From Chloranthus sessilifolius (taxonomy: Eukaryota; Streptophyta; Magnoliopsida; Chloranthales; Chloranthaceae): a stretch of DNA of 64,000 nt. Every line of letters starts with the position of its first letter. Position 1 is the first letter of the stretch. The translations under genes were made by a program, and so were the position numbers. The stretch covers positions 72,062,671-72,126,670 of the forward strand of contig CM037598.1 of assembly GCA_021018995.1 (NCBI GenBank), given 5' to 3'. A model generated the notes under the pieces. It was not told the origin of the DNA and did no database searches. It was given only the letters and a program-made list of their open reading frames with translations. This document shows, piece after piece, positions 33,475-43,991 of the stretch.

Positions 33475-34757
33475 CACGTAGTATTAATTTACTTAATCAA
33501 AATTGGGTGATAAGGGTAGGTCACTTGCCTTGATGCGCGCCTCCTTAGTGATTGAGGTGGGGGTGGTTGAAGTTCGTGTCGCTCGACGTGTTGCCTGCAC
33601 GATAACGATGGTGTGTTAGCACTACGCGATGACTAGATGAAAGCGTTGGATGACTACATGGGGATTATGAGTTAAGGGTTGAGTCGGTTCACGGAAGGGT
33701 TAGCCGATAGGATATCGATCGGGGTGGGTCGAGTTTCGTAATAAATAAAATGCATTTTATAATACCATGGCTGATACGAAACCTAACGTATACATATTTT
33801 CCTAACCTATTTTATAATCGGTTAAGGCCCCAAAAGTTCTTAATGGTATGTGGCTATACACCCCTATATCATTTATAGAAAAATAAATAAATAAATAAAT
33901 AAAATGGTAGGTCTTTAAAAATATAGATGATGTAATATATATATAAATAAATATATACAGATTCATATTTATATAAGCGTATATAAAACAGAAAATATAA
34001 TGAAATAAGAGAGTTTTCAAGATCACTGTTCTGAATAAAAAAAATGAGGCGTGATTTTTATAATTTATATATTATTTACTGAAAAATAAAGGACATTTTC
34101 ATGTCACCGATCTGTGACAAGGATCGAAATGGGGGTGGTTGTCGGCTGATGGTAAAATGGGAGGAAGGAGAAGAAGTTTAGCAGGGAAAGAAGGTTGGTG
34201 GTGGTGAAAGGAAAAGTAAACAGGTGGAGAAAGTGAGTTTCATCGACGGTTCGGCACCGCCGCTGGTAGGAGTAACGCCAATCGCAACTGCGATGGCGAA
34301 CAATGGTCGCGAGAGCGTGCCCAGTAATGATGATCACGCGGGCGTCGAAATGAACGGTCGGGATCGTAGCCGGCCATACAAGAAAAAGAAAAAAACAGAG
34401 GATGGAGAAGAGCAGAGGGAGAGATGAAGAAGAAGAAGAAGAAGAAGAAGCTTACCAGGGAATCGAATGGTGGGTTGGAGAAAAGGGGGTCGACCCTACT
34501 TATAGCCAAAAGGGGAAGGGAGTGACGTGAAGGGGATGGTGCTGCCGTGCACAAGGCCTCTCGTCGGACGGTGCCGGACAATAGGCCATGCCGATTTAGC
34601 GAAGTTCTTGCCTCAACTTCTGGGTCGACTGATGGGGTAGGTGGGAGAAGGTTTGGGTGTTAAGCAGCAATAGAAAGAAGGGGGTTTTAGGTTGGATCTA
34701 GTCTGGGTCTAAGTTGGGCCATGGGGATGGGTCGGTCAGACAGGTTGGGTTCTCACA
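32180..34757 (-). repeat. 5' LTR of element 4
   Basis: 2578 bp; on the plus strand TGTCACGCCCC to GGTTCTCACA. It is nearly identical to the 3' LTR apart from scattered substitutions and microsatellite length changes. The (TA)n at 33418-33472 is 55 bp here and only about 14 bp at 25389-25402. Confidence 0.93.
33418..33472. repeat. (TA)n microsatellite, expanded in 5' LTR
   Basis: 55-bp run, against about 14 bp at the equivalent place in the 3' LTR; the two were identical at insertion. Confidence 0.92.
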
Positions 34758-35115
34758 TTTTGTCTAAAAAATTTTGTCTGTCTTTTTGTCTATAATTTTT
34801 GTCTGACTTTTGCCTGAAAATTTTCGTTTGGTTTTTGTCTGAAAATTTTTGTCTGACTTTTGTCTAAAAATTTTCGTATGCCTTTTTGTCTGGCTTTTGT
34901 CTGATTTTTTGTCTGTAATTTTCGTCTAACTTTTGTCTTCTATTTTTTTTCCTTTTTTTTTGGAAAGCTTTGTCTGAATTTATTTTATTTTATTTTATTT
35001 AGTCTAGTCTTTGTCTAAATTTCCTTGCATCATCATAGATCCCAATAAGTTAGCAGTCCTGATTAGAGACCTAACCGCTCGGATGCATGAACACCACAAT
35101 TAGGCGCAACAACAG
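34758..35115 (+). other. Leader of element 3, part 2, with GTCTG repeats
   Basis: About ten degenerate units of the form TTTTGTCTGAAAATTTTCGTCTG run from 34758 to 34980. The TTTTG target site of element 4 is part of this repeat. Non-coding. Confidence 0.65.
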
Positions 35116-36017
35116 TTGCAAGACCTACAAATCCGGCATGAAACTTTAAAAACCCGCATGGAAGAAATCAATGAGCTCATCGCCAAAAATCCCAATAGAG
35201 TCCACACCCATGAACGTAGGAGGGAAGTTCCTCATCGTCGCGAAATCCACACCAAACAGGACGATAAAATCATGAAATCAGTAAAAATGGACGCCCCTAA
35301 TTTTGATGAGAAAAGACAACCTAAAGTCTTTCTCGAGTGGGTCACCGGTATGAAAAACTACTTCGAGTGGTATGCCATGTTCGAAGAGCGAAAGATCCGC
35401 TTTGCAAAGGTCAAACTTACAGGCCAAGCTCGACTTTATTGGATGGGTCTAAAGCGCCGAAGACAATCTAACAGTCTTACTCCCATTTCCACTTGGGAAG
35501 AGATGAAGGACTAGTTAGCGATAAATATGTTCCTCTATCCTACGAGGAACGCATTTTTGATCACTGGCGTTCATTGCGTCAAGGAAATTCATTGGTCACT
35601 AAATACATCGATAAGTTCAAAGAATGAAAGGCCCAGGACGATGTGACTGAACCGGAAAAGGTTACCCTATCCAGATTTCGAATGGGCCTTCGCCCAGAAC
35701 TGCAAAGGGAACTTATTCCGTACCCTGTTGATAATCTAGACGAATGTTTCTCTAGAGTCGAAGAGCTAGAGCGATACCTCAAAACTAGTACTCCATCTAG
35801 TTATAAGTCTAGTTATCGGTCCAATGCACCAGAGTCAAAGCCCAACATTAGTGCCCCGTCTGCTAGGTTTAACCCCGTTACTACACCGGTAACTCGAGTC
35901 GATAAGGGTATGAGTCCAATGCTCGAAGGCCCAAGAGTGGTGGTCAAAATAAATGTTATAAGTGTCACGACATCGAGCATTTTGCAGCACAATGCCCATC
36001 CCGAAATTTGTTCATAG
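35116..36017 (+). pseudogene. gag: gag of element 3 (broken)
   Basis: The capsid part is in 35116-35514: KMDAPNFDEKRQPKVFLEWV and GQARLYWMGLKRR, a retrotransposon gag pattern. A stop at 35512 and a frame change follow. 35643-36017 continues with RFRMGLRPELQREL, then a Ser/Pro-rich region. The expected zinc knuckle lies near 35955-36000 (CHDIEHFAAQCPS) but out of frame with what precedes it, so at least two frame changes have occurred. Confidence 0.85.
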
Positions 36018-36798
36018 CTGAGGACACCGAAAATGAGCATGATGAAGGTATTGTTGAAGTGTACGAGCCTGCGTCGTTCTCTAGTGATGAAGAAGATTGT
36101 GTAGGGGAACGAACAATGGCGTATTGTAGGGATGTCTCCTATCCCGTTAGGGAGGATAATACCTCGCTGGTTCTTGTGGTTAGATGTGCTCTAGCCCAAT
36201 CGAAGGAGAGTGATAATTGGCGACGGGATAATATCTTTTATACCATAGCCACGTGTGGAATGAAAGCCTGTCGAGTCCTTGTTGATAGTGGAAGTTGTAC
36301 CAATGTGGTTTTTGAAAGTACAGTTTCTCGTTTATGGCTCACCCCCGTAGCTCACCCACAACCCTATAAGATTGCTTGGGTTAATTCATCATCCATCCCT
36401 GTTTCACAAAGGTGTTAGGTTCCTATACAATTCAGATTGTATAAGGACACCTTGTGGTGTGATGTTGTGCCCATGGATGTGGGGCATATCATCCTCGGGA
36501 GGCCTTGGTTGTATGACATGGATGTTACACTATTCGATCGATCGAACGTGTGTTCCTTCACTCACAAAGGTCAGAAAATACAACTTAATCTGTTACCTCC
36601 AAAGGCACCCACAGTGAAGTCGACAAAGTCAAGTAATAAAGGCTTATTAGAGAGAGAGCAGACATCTAAGGCCATTCACATCGCTAGCCTCTTGAGTTTG
36701 AACGAGGTGCTAAGACAGAGGACATCGTCTATGTCCTTGTCACAGTTGAAAAGTCCAAAGAATCAAGCGTTGAGGTTCCAAAAGAGGTCAAACCAATC
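36018..36798 (+). pseudogene. Protease region of element 3 (broken)
   Basis: The 36008-36418 frame has an acidic leader, then CRVLVDSGSCTNVV, the aspartic protease active site with an intact DSG. A stop at 36416 and a frame change separate it from the second half (36437 on), which shows DVVPMDVGHIILGRPWLYD, a block typical of Reina-like chromoviruses. Confidence 0.85.
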
Positions 36799-38150
36799 TT
36801 GAGTGAGTTTGCGGATGTCTTTCCCGAAGACCTTCCAAATGAATTACCACCTCTACGGGACATCCAACACGCCATCGATCTAGTCCCTGGAGCTACCTTA
36901 CCCAACTTGCCCCACAATCGTATGAATCCATCCAAACACTCGGAGTTAAAAAGGCAAGTTGATGAGCTTCTCCAAAAGGGGTTCATAAAGAAAAGCTTAA
37001 GTCCCTGTACCGTGCCAGCGCTGCTCCCACCCAAGAAAGATGGAACTTGAAGGATATGTGTGGATAGTCGCACGATTAACAAGATCACGGTCAAGTATCG
37101 GTTCCCGATACCAAGATTGGATGATATGTTAGACATGATGGTAGGTGCCACAATTTTTTCGAAGATCGATTTGAAGAGTGGATACCATCAAATCCAAGTT
37201 CGTCCCGAGGACGAATGGAAAACTGCCTTCTAAACAAAAGATGGTTTGTACAAATGGTTTGTCATGCCTTTTGGGCTTTCGAACGCCCCAAGTACATTTA
37301 TGCGTATCATGACGCAAGTGTTACGGTCTTTCATTAGCAAGCTCCTTGTGGTTTATTTTGACGACATCCTCATCTACAGCCACAACGTGGAATAACACTT
37401 GGACCATTTAAGGCAAGTTTGTGTGACTCTCCGATGAGAGAAGTTGTACGCGAACCTGAAGTGCACATTCATGTCACATCGCGTTGTCATCTTAGGGTTT
37501 GTCGTGACCTCTGATGGAATGACTGCAGATCCTGAAAAGGTCACAGCTATCGTTGAATGGTCTGAACCTCGGAACATTCATGAAGTTCGTAGCTTCCATG
37601 GGTTAGCCACATTTTACAGGCGGTTCATCCGTAACTTCAGTACGGTAACTTTCCCTATCACCGATTGCATCAGAAAGGGGGAGTTTAAATGGACACCTGT
37701 TGCGGCTAAGGCTTCCAAGGAAATTAAGTCTCGAATGATGGAAGCTCCTGTCATGCGCCTTCCTCACTTCTCTAAGGTTTTTGAAGGTGCGTGTGACGCG
37801 TCAGGCATAGGTATCGGAGGAGTATTGAGCCAAGAGGGCCATCCGATAGCTTATTTCAGTGAAAAGCTAAATGCGGCCAAGCAGAAGTACTCGACCTACG
37901 ACAAAGAATTCTATGCGATAGTCCAATCCCTTAAATATTGGAAACACTATCTACTACCACATGAATTCGTCTTGTTCTCGGACCACGAAGCCTTGCGATT
38001 TTTGAATTCTCAAAAGAAGTTAAACCCACGACATGCGAAATGGGTTAAACAACTTCAAGGGTTTACCTTCGTGCTGAAACATAGGGCCGGTGTGGAGAAT
38101 CGAGTGGCTGACGCGCTTAGCCGTAGAATGGCGACGTTGCACTCATTAAG
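36799..38150 (+). pseudogene. pol: Reverse transcriptase and RNase H of element 3
   Basis: Conserved RT blocks appear in order: FADVFPEDLPNELPPLRDIQ, then a stop at 37048, [32 protein letters not shown], a further stop at about 37231, [14 protein letters not shown] and the catalytic YFDDILIYS near 37357. Two more stops (about 37393 and 37435) precede an open stretch 37444-38574. That stretch carries the RT thumb (FVVTSDGMTADPEKV), RNase H (GACDASGIGIGGVLS, FYAIVQSLKYWKHYLL, FSDHEALRFL) and GVENRVADALSRR. Only stops, no frameshift, were noticed within RT itself. Confidence 0.9.
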
Positions 38151-39272
38151 TGTTGAGGTAACCGGATTCGAACGCCTCGTGGACGACTACCCCACATGTC
38201 CGAATTTTGGCGAAGAGTATGCCTCACTTGCGAGTGGACAACCTGTCAGAGGGAGTAAATATACCCTACAGGATGGGTATTTGTTCTTGAAACACCGATT
38301 GTGTATTCTCCGCACTTCTTTGCAAGACTTTCTCGTTTGGGAATTACACGCCGGAGGAGTTGCTGGCAATTTTGGTCGCAATAAAATTGTCGCATTGGTT
38401 GAAGACCGATTTTATTGGCCCAATCTCACCAGAGATGTTGCCAAAATTATTAGCCGGTGTTGTGTTTGCCAGTTGGCAAAGCAAAAGAGGCAGAACACGA
38501 GATTGTATACACCTTTACCGGTGCCACACCCCGTGGCAAGACTTATCAATGGACTTCGTGTTAGACCTCCCTAAAACCCTCCTAAAGCACGACTTGGTGT
38601 TCATTGTTGTGGACCGTTTCTCTAAGATGGCCCACTTCATTGCGTGTGCGAAGACCTCCAATGCTAGTCACATTGCTACCCTGTTCTTTAATGAGGTCGT
38701 TCGTCTACATGGTTTGCCTAAGACGATAGTGTCTGACCGTGACGTTAAATTTGTCAGTTATTTTTGGAAGACACTACGGCACATTATGGGGACTCGATTA
38801 CAATTTTCATTTGCTTATCATCCCAAACTGACGGGCAAACCGAGGTTGTCAATAGGAGTTTAGGAAATCTGTTAAGGTGTTTAGTGGGCGAGCACATTAG
38901 GAGTTGGGATTCCATCTTACCTGTCGCTGAGTTTGCATATAACAATTCGGTTAATAGAACCACAGGCATGAATCCGTTCCAAATTGTACATGGGTATAAA
39001 CCTAGAACACCAGTAGATCTCATTCCAATGTCCATTCATCATCGATCATCAGAGTCTGCGTCGATATTTGTGCATCGCATTCATGAGTTGCATGCTGAGA
39101 TTAAGAAAAGAATTAATTTAAAGAATGAAAAATACAAGTTCTCTGCAGATTCTCATAAACGGTTCAAAGAATTCCAAGAGGGTGATTTTGTGATGGTTCG
39201 GAATAGACCTGAGCATTCCCACAAGGAGTTGCAAAGAAGTTACAAGCTCGTGGTGCTGGACCCTATCAGATC
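38151..39272 (+). pseudogene. Integrase of element 3 (broken)
   Basis: The zinc-binding module is at 38345-38490 ([29 protein letters not shown]). The first histidine pair is partly changed, with HxGG instead of the usual H-x3-H arrangement. The catalytic core is at 38540-38900 over two frames: [20 protein letters not shown], then [20 protein letters not shown]. The C-terminal domain (KFSADSHKRFKEFQEGDFVMV) runs to 39272, where the frame shifts again. Confidence 0.88.
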
Positions 39273-39660
39273 TTGAAGCGTGCAGGTTCTAATGCTTACA
39301 TCTTAGATCTTCCGCCGGAATTGGGGATTAGCACGACTTTTAATGTGGAGGACCTTGTTCCATTCTATAACCATTCAACCATCCCTGCCAACCCCTTTGA
39401 GCCTTCTACATCCGATGATCCAATTATTCCCCTTCCTACACCATTACCCCTACCTACTCGGCAAATCCGTGAGATCATCGAAGATGTGCTGGAAGATCAG
39501 ATTGTATCCACCAACCATGGGGGACTTCAGAAGTACTTGGTCAAGTGGAAGAACAAGACCGACACAGAGAATACTTGAATTACACAGGAGGAATTTCAGC
39601 AGCTTGATCCGGATCTTTTGGACCTTTATCACAATCAGCATTCATCGGGGATGAATCCGT
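39273..39660 (+). pseudogene. Integrase tail and chromodomain of element 3
   Basis: 39273-39578 contains ILDLPPELGISTTFNVEDL, then a Pro-rich linker, then a canonical chromodomain start, IEDVLEDQIVSTNHGGLQK followed by YLVKWKNK. A stop (39576-39578) cuts it before the final helix. The remainder (LQQ-LDPDLLD-like) is readable just after. The aromatic cage is partly preserved, unlike the Tekay chromodomains of elements 1 and 4. Confidence 0.88.
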
Positions 39661-39674
39661 CTAGCCCGGGAGAG

Positions 39675-40696
39675 TTGATGGGGACATCCGATTCAAGCAC
39701 CCGCCCATAACATATCGGAGGCAACAGAAGAAACGTAACTTATCGAAAGAAGAGTAACTTTTAATCCCGTCACTTTTATGTTTAGCCTATTTTGAAGTGT
39801 CAAACGAAGTCGGATTGATACGAAATTAATCATATTTAAAAGCTTATCGAAGTAGCTTTTCAACGAGCCAAAATTTGAGCAATTCCGACAAGTATTGAAG
39901 AAGTTATGGTCAGTTTTCGAAAGCTGCACATAAAGTGACGAATTTCAAGAATCCTAATTGAATTAGGATTAGTTTCTTTTATATTTTATTTTAGAAAGTA
40001 AGAGTTGTTTCTTTTATTAGAAATAGGATTAGTTTCCTTATTGTTTAGGACTTTATTGTTTTAGAAGAATTAGGATATTTCTTTTATTCAAATTAGGAAT
40101 TATAGTTATATTAGGATTTCTAATTTTATGTATTGATTAGCCTATTTAAAGGCTTGTAAATACTTTTATTATTACTTTTTGGTTAATGAAAATTGCTTAT
40201 GCAAAATTGAGAGTTTTTAACTTTCGTGGGGGTGTGATTCTCTCAAAACGGAGAGCGATTCTTCGATTCCCGCTTACGGTTTGGTGCGAGGCCAACTCTT
40301 CTTTCATCTCTATCTTCTTTAGATCTACGATTTGCGTAAGTAGCGTAATCTTAATTATTTTATTGATCTCATAAAAGTCCTAAATCAATATTTTGTTCAT
40401 CATTAAATTTATTAGCCTTTTATTTTCATTTGATATCGAGAGAATCCGCTTGCAAGTTCGTTCGACCCCCTAAAACTATTGGAGATCTAGCCGTTCATAA
40501 GAACCCTAGTCTTCTAGATCCGCGATAGGGAACGTACACGAAAGCAACGCTATTTTGGGCCGAAATTAAATCACTTAATTGAATTTCTAAAATTTTCGTG
40601 GTAATTTGTTATGAGAAATTATTATTTTTTAATTGATTAAATTAATTTTAATCCTAATCTCAGCCATAGCATTGCATTTAGTAAGTTCTCGCATCA
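39675..40696 (+). repeat. 3' LTR of element 3
   Basis: 1022 bp, TGATGGGGACATCC to TCTCGCATCA, preceded by the purine-rich GGGAGAG and followed by the GAATC duplication. Confidence 0.92.
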
Positions 40697-40701
40697 GAAT
40701 C

Positions 40702-41030
40702 CCCTCCTAATCATCGTCGTTCAATGAACAATTTTCTAAGTGCTCAAACCCTTGCATTGTGAGGGATACTTGGCGGTTCAATGGGCCGTCGAAACGGTTC
40801 AAATGTGTCGAAGCACAGGATTCGATTCAAATGAATCTCTTTAAATCACATGCAAAATTCTATACATAGGTACAATGGTTCATAAAATAATTCTCATTCT
40901 AATCCATATTCAAATTAAAGGGTTCGATATTCAAAGGTTCAATGATTCAAAGTTTAATAATTCAATGCAAATTATCATTCAAAAAGGACTCCAAAATATT
41001 CAGTTGCAATTCAAAGGTTTCATGTTCGAA
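40702..41030 (-). mobile_element. Element 2: probable solo LTR, piece 2
   Basis: Continuation of the LTR interrupted at 22974. It has many ATTCAAA and GGTTCAA repeats that reappear in piece 3 right of the CACTA element. No coding region. Confidence 0.55.
41028..41030 (+). repeat. Target-site duplication GAA of CACTA element, left
   Basis: GAA is repeated at 58482-58484, the 3-bp duplication expected for CACTA transposons. Confidence 0.8.
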
Positions 41031-41300
41031 CACTACGTGAAAAAGCAAAAAAAAACACTGCCTTAAACAGTGATTTTTTCGAAAAACCACTGTCTTTGAT
41101 AGTGATTTTTTTCAAAAAACCCACTACCCTAAACAGTTGTAAAAAAAGGAATGATTTTTTTTTACTACTACACAAAACAATGGTTTATGAACTTCAACAA
41201 CGACTGTTCTATACAGTCATAGAAAAAACCACTGCTTTTGGCAGTGATTTTTTTATGCAATTTAAAAAAAAAAAAATACTATTTTTTTTTTTTAAATTAC
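41031..41300. repeat. Left terminus and subterminal repeats of CACTA element
   Basis: Starts with CACTACGTGAAAAAGC. About five inverted pairs such as ACCACTG...CAGTGATTTTT occur to 41250; these are probable TNPA-type binding repeats. The rest to 41580 is A/T runs. Confidence 0.8.
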
Positions 41301-41599
41301 GTCGACGATTTTTTATGCAATTTTTTTAATGCTTTTTATAATACTTTTTTTTAATGTAATTTTTAAATTTTTTTTTTTAATGCTTTAAAAAAATTATATA
41401 AAGAAAAAAAGCTATTAATCTCATATTTAAACACATCCATTCAACTCAAATGCAAATCATTCGATGTCATTAATAAAAAAAATAGATGCCCAATTCTTTT
41501 ATTCAAACAAAATGTTGCATTTCAACCTATGATCAAACCTTTCAAATCAACCAAATATTTTAAACTTTACATGCACAATCATTTTATTTAAACAAAAAG

Positions 41600-41760
41600 T
41601 AGAAGAAAAGAAAGAGAGTTAACAATCTAAGGACCTCATGGCCCATTTTCAAAATAAAAGAAAAAAAATAAATAAATTTGCTTCGCATCTCTTGCCAAGT
41701 GTCACCGTCCCCTAGCGATTTGTTTGAGATGAGCTTCAAATCGGAAAGCTTCACCTGAAA
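41600..41760 (-). other. Unidentified captured exon candidate in CACTA
   Basis: On the minus strand TTATTTCAG followed by an open frame (VKLSDLKLISNKSLGDGDTW) looks like an intron acceptor and exon. It lies downstream of the sulfate transporter exon but does not match the expected next transporter exon. The origin is not recognised. Confidence 0.25.
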
Positions 41761-41909
41761 TAATAAAAATAAAATTAATTTTCGACTGTAAGGAGTATGA
41801 CGATATGATAATGGGAGTACAAGCTCAAATATCAATACATGTTTAGCGGTATCAATGGACCATTGCTCCCATTTAAGCCAGGGGCCCCTTAAGAGGGGTA
41901 GGTACTTAC

Positions 41910-42196
41910 TACAATAGCCAAACCAATCTCGACAATTGAGAAGACGACACCGAGAAAAGCCCCCATGCACACAATGAAGTCGATCTTATCAACCTTCCAT
42001 AGATGTATAGTAACATCATAGTCAATGAGGCCAAGCATTGCGGCTACTATGATAGAAGAGAGAACCACTAAAGGGGTGTAATGGAACAGGGGAGTCCGGA
42101 ACAGTAGGGTGAACATCAGAGTGATTGACATGACAATATTGGACATGGCTGTCTTGCATCCTGCATTGAAGTTTATGGCAGATCGCGAGAATAGAC
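41910..42196 (-). pseudogene. Captured sulfate transporter exon (SULTR3-like), 2
   Basis: A 287-bp exon on the minus strand bounded by ATTACAG before and GTAAGT after, both intact splice signals. It encodes GLFSRSAINFNAGCKTAMSN, VMFTLLFRTPLFHYTP-like and LVVLSSIIVAAMLGLIDY, then LWKVDKIDFIVCMGAFLGV. These are the membrane segments of plant group 3 sulfate/proton symporters of the SLC26/SULTR family. The protein would move sulfate across a membrane, but only a fragment is here. The reading frame is open across the exon. Confidence 0.88.
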
Positions 42197-42229
42197 CTGT
42201 AATATTCAATATATGTGAATAATTCACTG

Positions 42230-43350
42230 TCTAAATAATGAAGTTTTGGTTTTCGGCACCCAAAATTGAAATTGAACCGATTTGAAACCGGTTTCAGTTT
42301 TTCGGTTTTGGATCAGTTTCGGTTCTGTTTTGGATCGATTTCGTTAGTTTTCAGTCTTTCAGTTCTTTTTCTCACCCTAGTATTCAGTCACTAAATTATA
42401 AGATAAAAAAATACCTTATATCTTAGATGTAAGAGTAGAGGAGTAGCAGCATAGGTGTACCATATAAAGAGAAGGATCAACAGCAGTTCAACAATATAAT
42501 GATTACCAGCAGAATATAGCAAGGATGAAAATAATAGCAGCAGTTTTTCAGAGATCCTGAATTCAGACTTCTGCAGAAACTCGAGAGTTTCAATGGCTGA
42601 GATGAAGATCTCAATGTTGGGCTGAAGAGCATGCGAGAAAGAAAATTATTCTTTCGAGTTCTCAATCTGAATCTGTCTTGCGAAATAAAAAACGATGTAT
42701 TGAAGTCTTGGCTGGTACTAATCCTAGATAGAAAAAAAGTCAAACTTCTCAGTAAAGAGTTTTACTGGAACTTGGACACTAAGAAACAAAGAAAGTAAAG
42801 AAATAAATAAAGTAATATCTCCTGTTCTTTATGACCTGCGACCCACAATCTTAAACAAAGAAATTAAATATAACTGAGGATCACCGAGGTGTAATCTCGG
42901 TACCCGTGATTCACGTGATCACTTAACCGAGTTAAGTGATCGCATGACATCCAGTTAACGATCTTCAAACTTTCAATCTCGACGCAGCGGGGTCTCACAT
43001 GATCACTTCAGTTATCCCATCGGGACTCTCTTATTTTATTTCCCTAGTTCTGCCCCTTTTTATATCTTAATTCTGTCCTCTTTTAATCTCGGTTCTGCCC
43101 CAGTTTTCTGGACATCAGCAGTCCCTGAAACAGCCTACTTCAATGGCTGAGCAGTCTTCATCTCTTTCCTCAGCCCTGTTGGAACCTGTGGCCTGGGCCC
43201 AGGCCCAGCATATACTGAATGGGTTACTCAGCCCAAATTGAAATTCTTTCAGTTTCTGACCCATTCAGACTCATTCATTCGTAGGTAGGTCAGGCCCAAA
43301 GAATAGCCCATTGAGATCTTAATAGCATTCTGTTAAGTGTAGTTTGATCA
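42230..43350. other. Intron of captured transporter, with further repeat DNA
   Basis: About 1.2 kb between the two transporter exons. It contains a CCGAA/GGTTT-rich patch (42240-42350) and GC-richer DNA with GGCCCAGGCCCAG (43196-43211). Probable further insertions, but no ends were identified. Confidence 0.4.
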
Positions 43351-43414
43351 TAAGAATTTTGTTAAAAATTATTAAAGAACCAGTCAAACATGGAGGGTTT
43401 TAGCAGACACATAC

Positions 43415-43541
43415 CAGTGGTTACGTAACAAGAAGTGAGTGAACCGGCAATATTCATCATCCCAAAGGCAATCATCTCTTTATTGTCATCGATGTTGTAA
43501 TTTGTGTACATGGCAAAGTTTCTCCCAACAGCAATACCTTC
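43415..43541 (-). pseudogene. Captured sulfate transporter exon (SULTR3-like), 1
   Basis: 127-bp exon with CATGCAG before and GTATGT after. It encodes EGIAVGRNFAMYTNY, NKEMIAFGMMNIAGS and LTSCYVTTG, the conserved stretch of plant SULTR transporters directly upstream of the GLFSRSA block in the next exon. The phase of the intron matches: the split glycine codon is completed by the second exon. So a genomic segment with intron was captured, not a cDNA. Confidence 0.9.
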
Positions 43542-43940
43542 CTGCATGTGTATTTCAAAAACACCATCACTAGAAGAATCACAAATTGTATATCTGCGAT
43601 TGGACGGTTGAAATCATCGATTCTATGTAATTTCGTACATTGATCTGATCCGTCAAAAATCCAGACAGATAATCAATCATGCCAAGCCTATGGTGAGATG
43701 CATACAGTCTGGGCTATATTGAATCTGCTAAACTTGTCTGTGAACCTGCTCACAAGTCTGTTTAGTCTGTGAAACCAACTTTGATGACATGCTCGTCTTT
43801 TCCAAGCTTTTCAACTTGATTATGAATATTGGATCTATTTAGCTAGCATATATAAAGGTTTTGCGGATTTGAGGGAAATATCAAAAGGACATGGATACAC
43901 AAGAACCAAGCATAGAGCAATCAAACAAAATGGGTTATAC

Positions 43941-43991
43941 CTTTGTGGCTAGTTTCTCATCAACATACTTGCAAGCTTCCCGCATAACAAG
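43941..43991 (-). pseudogene. Captured CCT1 (TCP-1 alpha) exon
   Basis: A 51-bp exon with CTGGCAG before and GTATAA after, encoding LVMREACKYVDEKLATK. This matches my recollection of the conserved MREACKYV-E-KL-TKV segment in the alpha subunit of the cytosolic chaperonin CCT/TRiC, which folds actin and tubulin. The short length lowers confidence, but the motif is distinctive and the splice signals fit. Confidence 0.65.

Larger units (their letters stand above)
24145..34757 (-). mobile_element. Element 4: Tekay-like chromovirus, nested, nearly intact
   Basis: A 10.6 kb LTR retrotransposon in minus orientation within the leader of element 3, flanked by perfect TTTTG duplications (24140-24144, 34758-34762). 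Reading on the minus strand: 5' LTR (34757-32180), primer binding site, an acidic extra frame, gag, protease, reverse transcriptase, RNase H, integrase, divergent chromodomain, polypurine tract and 3' LTR (26688-24145). All gag-pol segments lie in one frame with three stops and no frameshift, so it is the youngest and least damaged element here. LTR length and chromodomain type suit the Tekay lineage. Confidence 0.94.
22975..40696 (+). mobile_element. Element 3: chromovirus (Reina-like?), broken and interrupted
   Basis: LTR retrotransposon on the plus strand, about 7.1 kb without the nested element 4. It has 1021/1022 bp LTRs (TGATGGGG to GCATCA), a primer binding site and a leader with T-rich GTCTG repeats. 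Then come decayed gag, protease, reverse transcriptase-RNase H, integrase and a chromodomain of the RGGLQKYLVKWK type. The chromodomain form and the protease block MDVGHIILGRPWLYD suggest a Reina-like lineage; this is not certain. The LTRs differ by roughly a few percent by eye, older than element 4. Confidence 0.9.

Noticed and set aside
40186-40374. Open frame in the 3' LTR of element 3
   Set aside because: LTR sequence; equivalent place in the 5' LTR has a stop, no domain.
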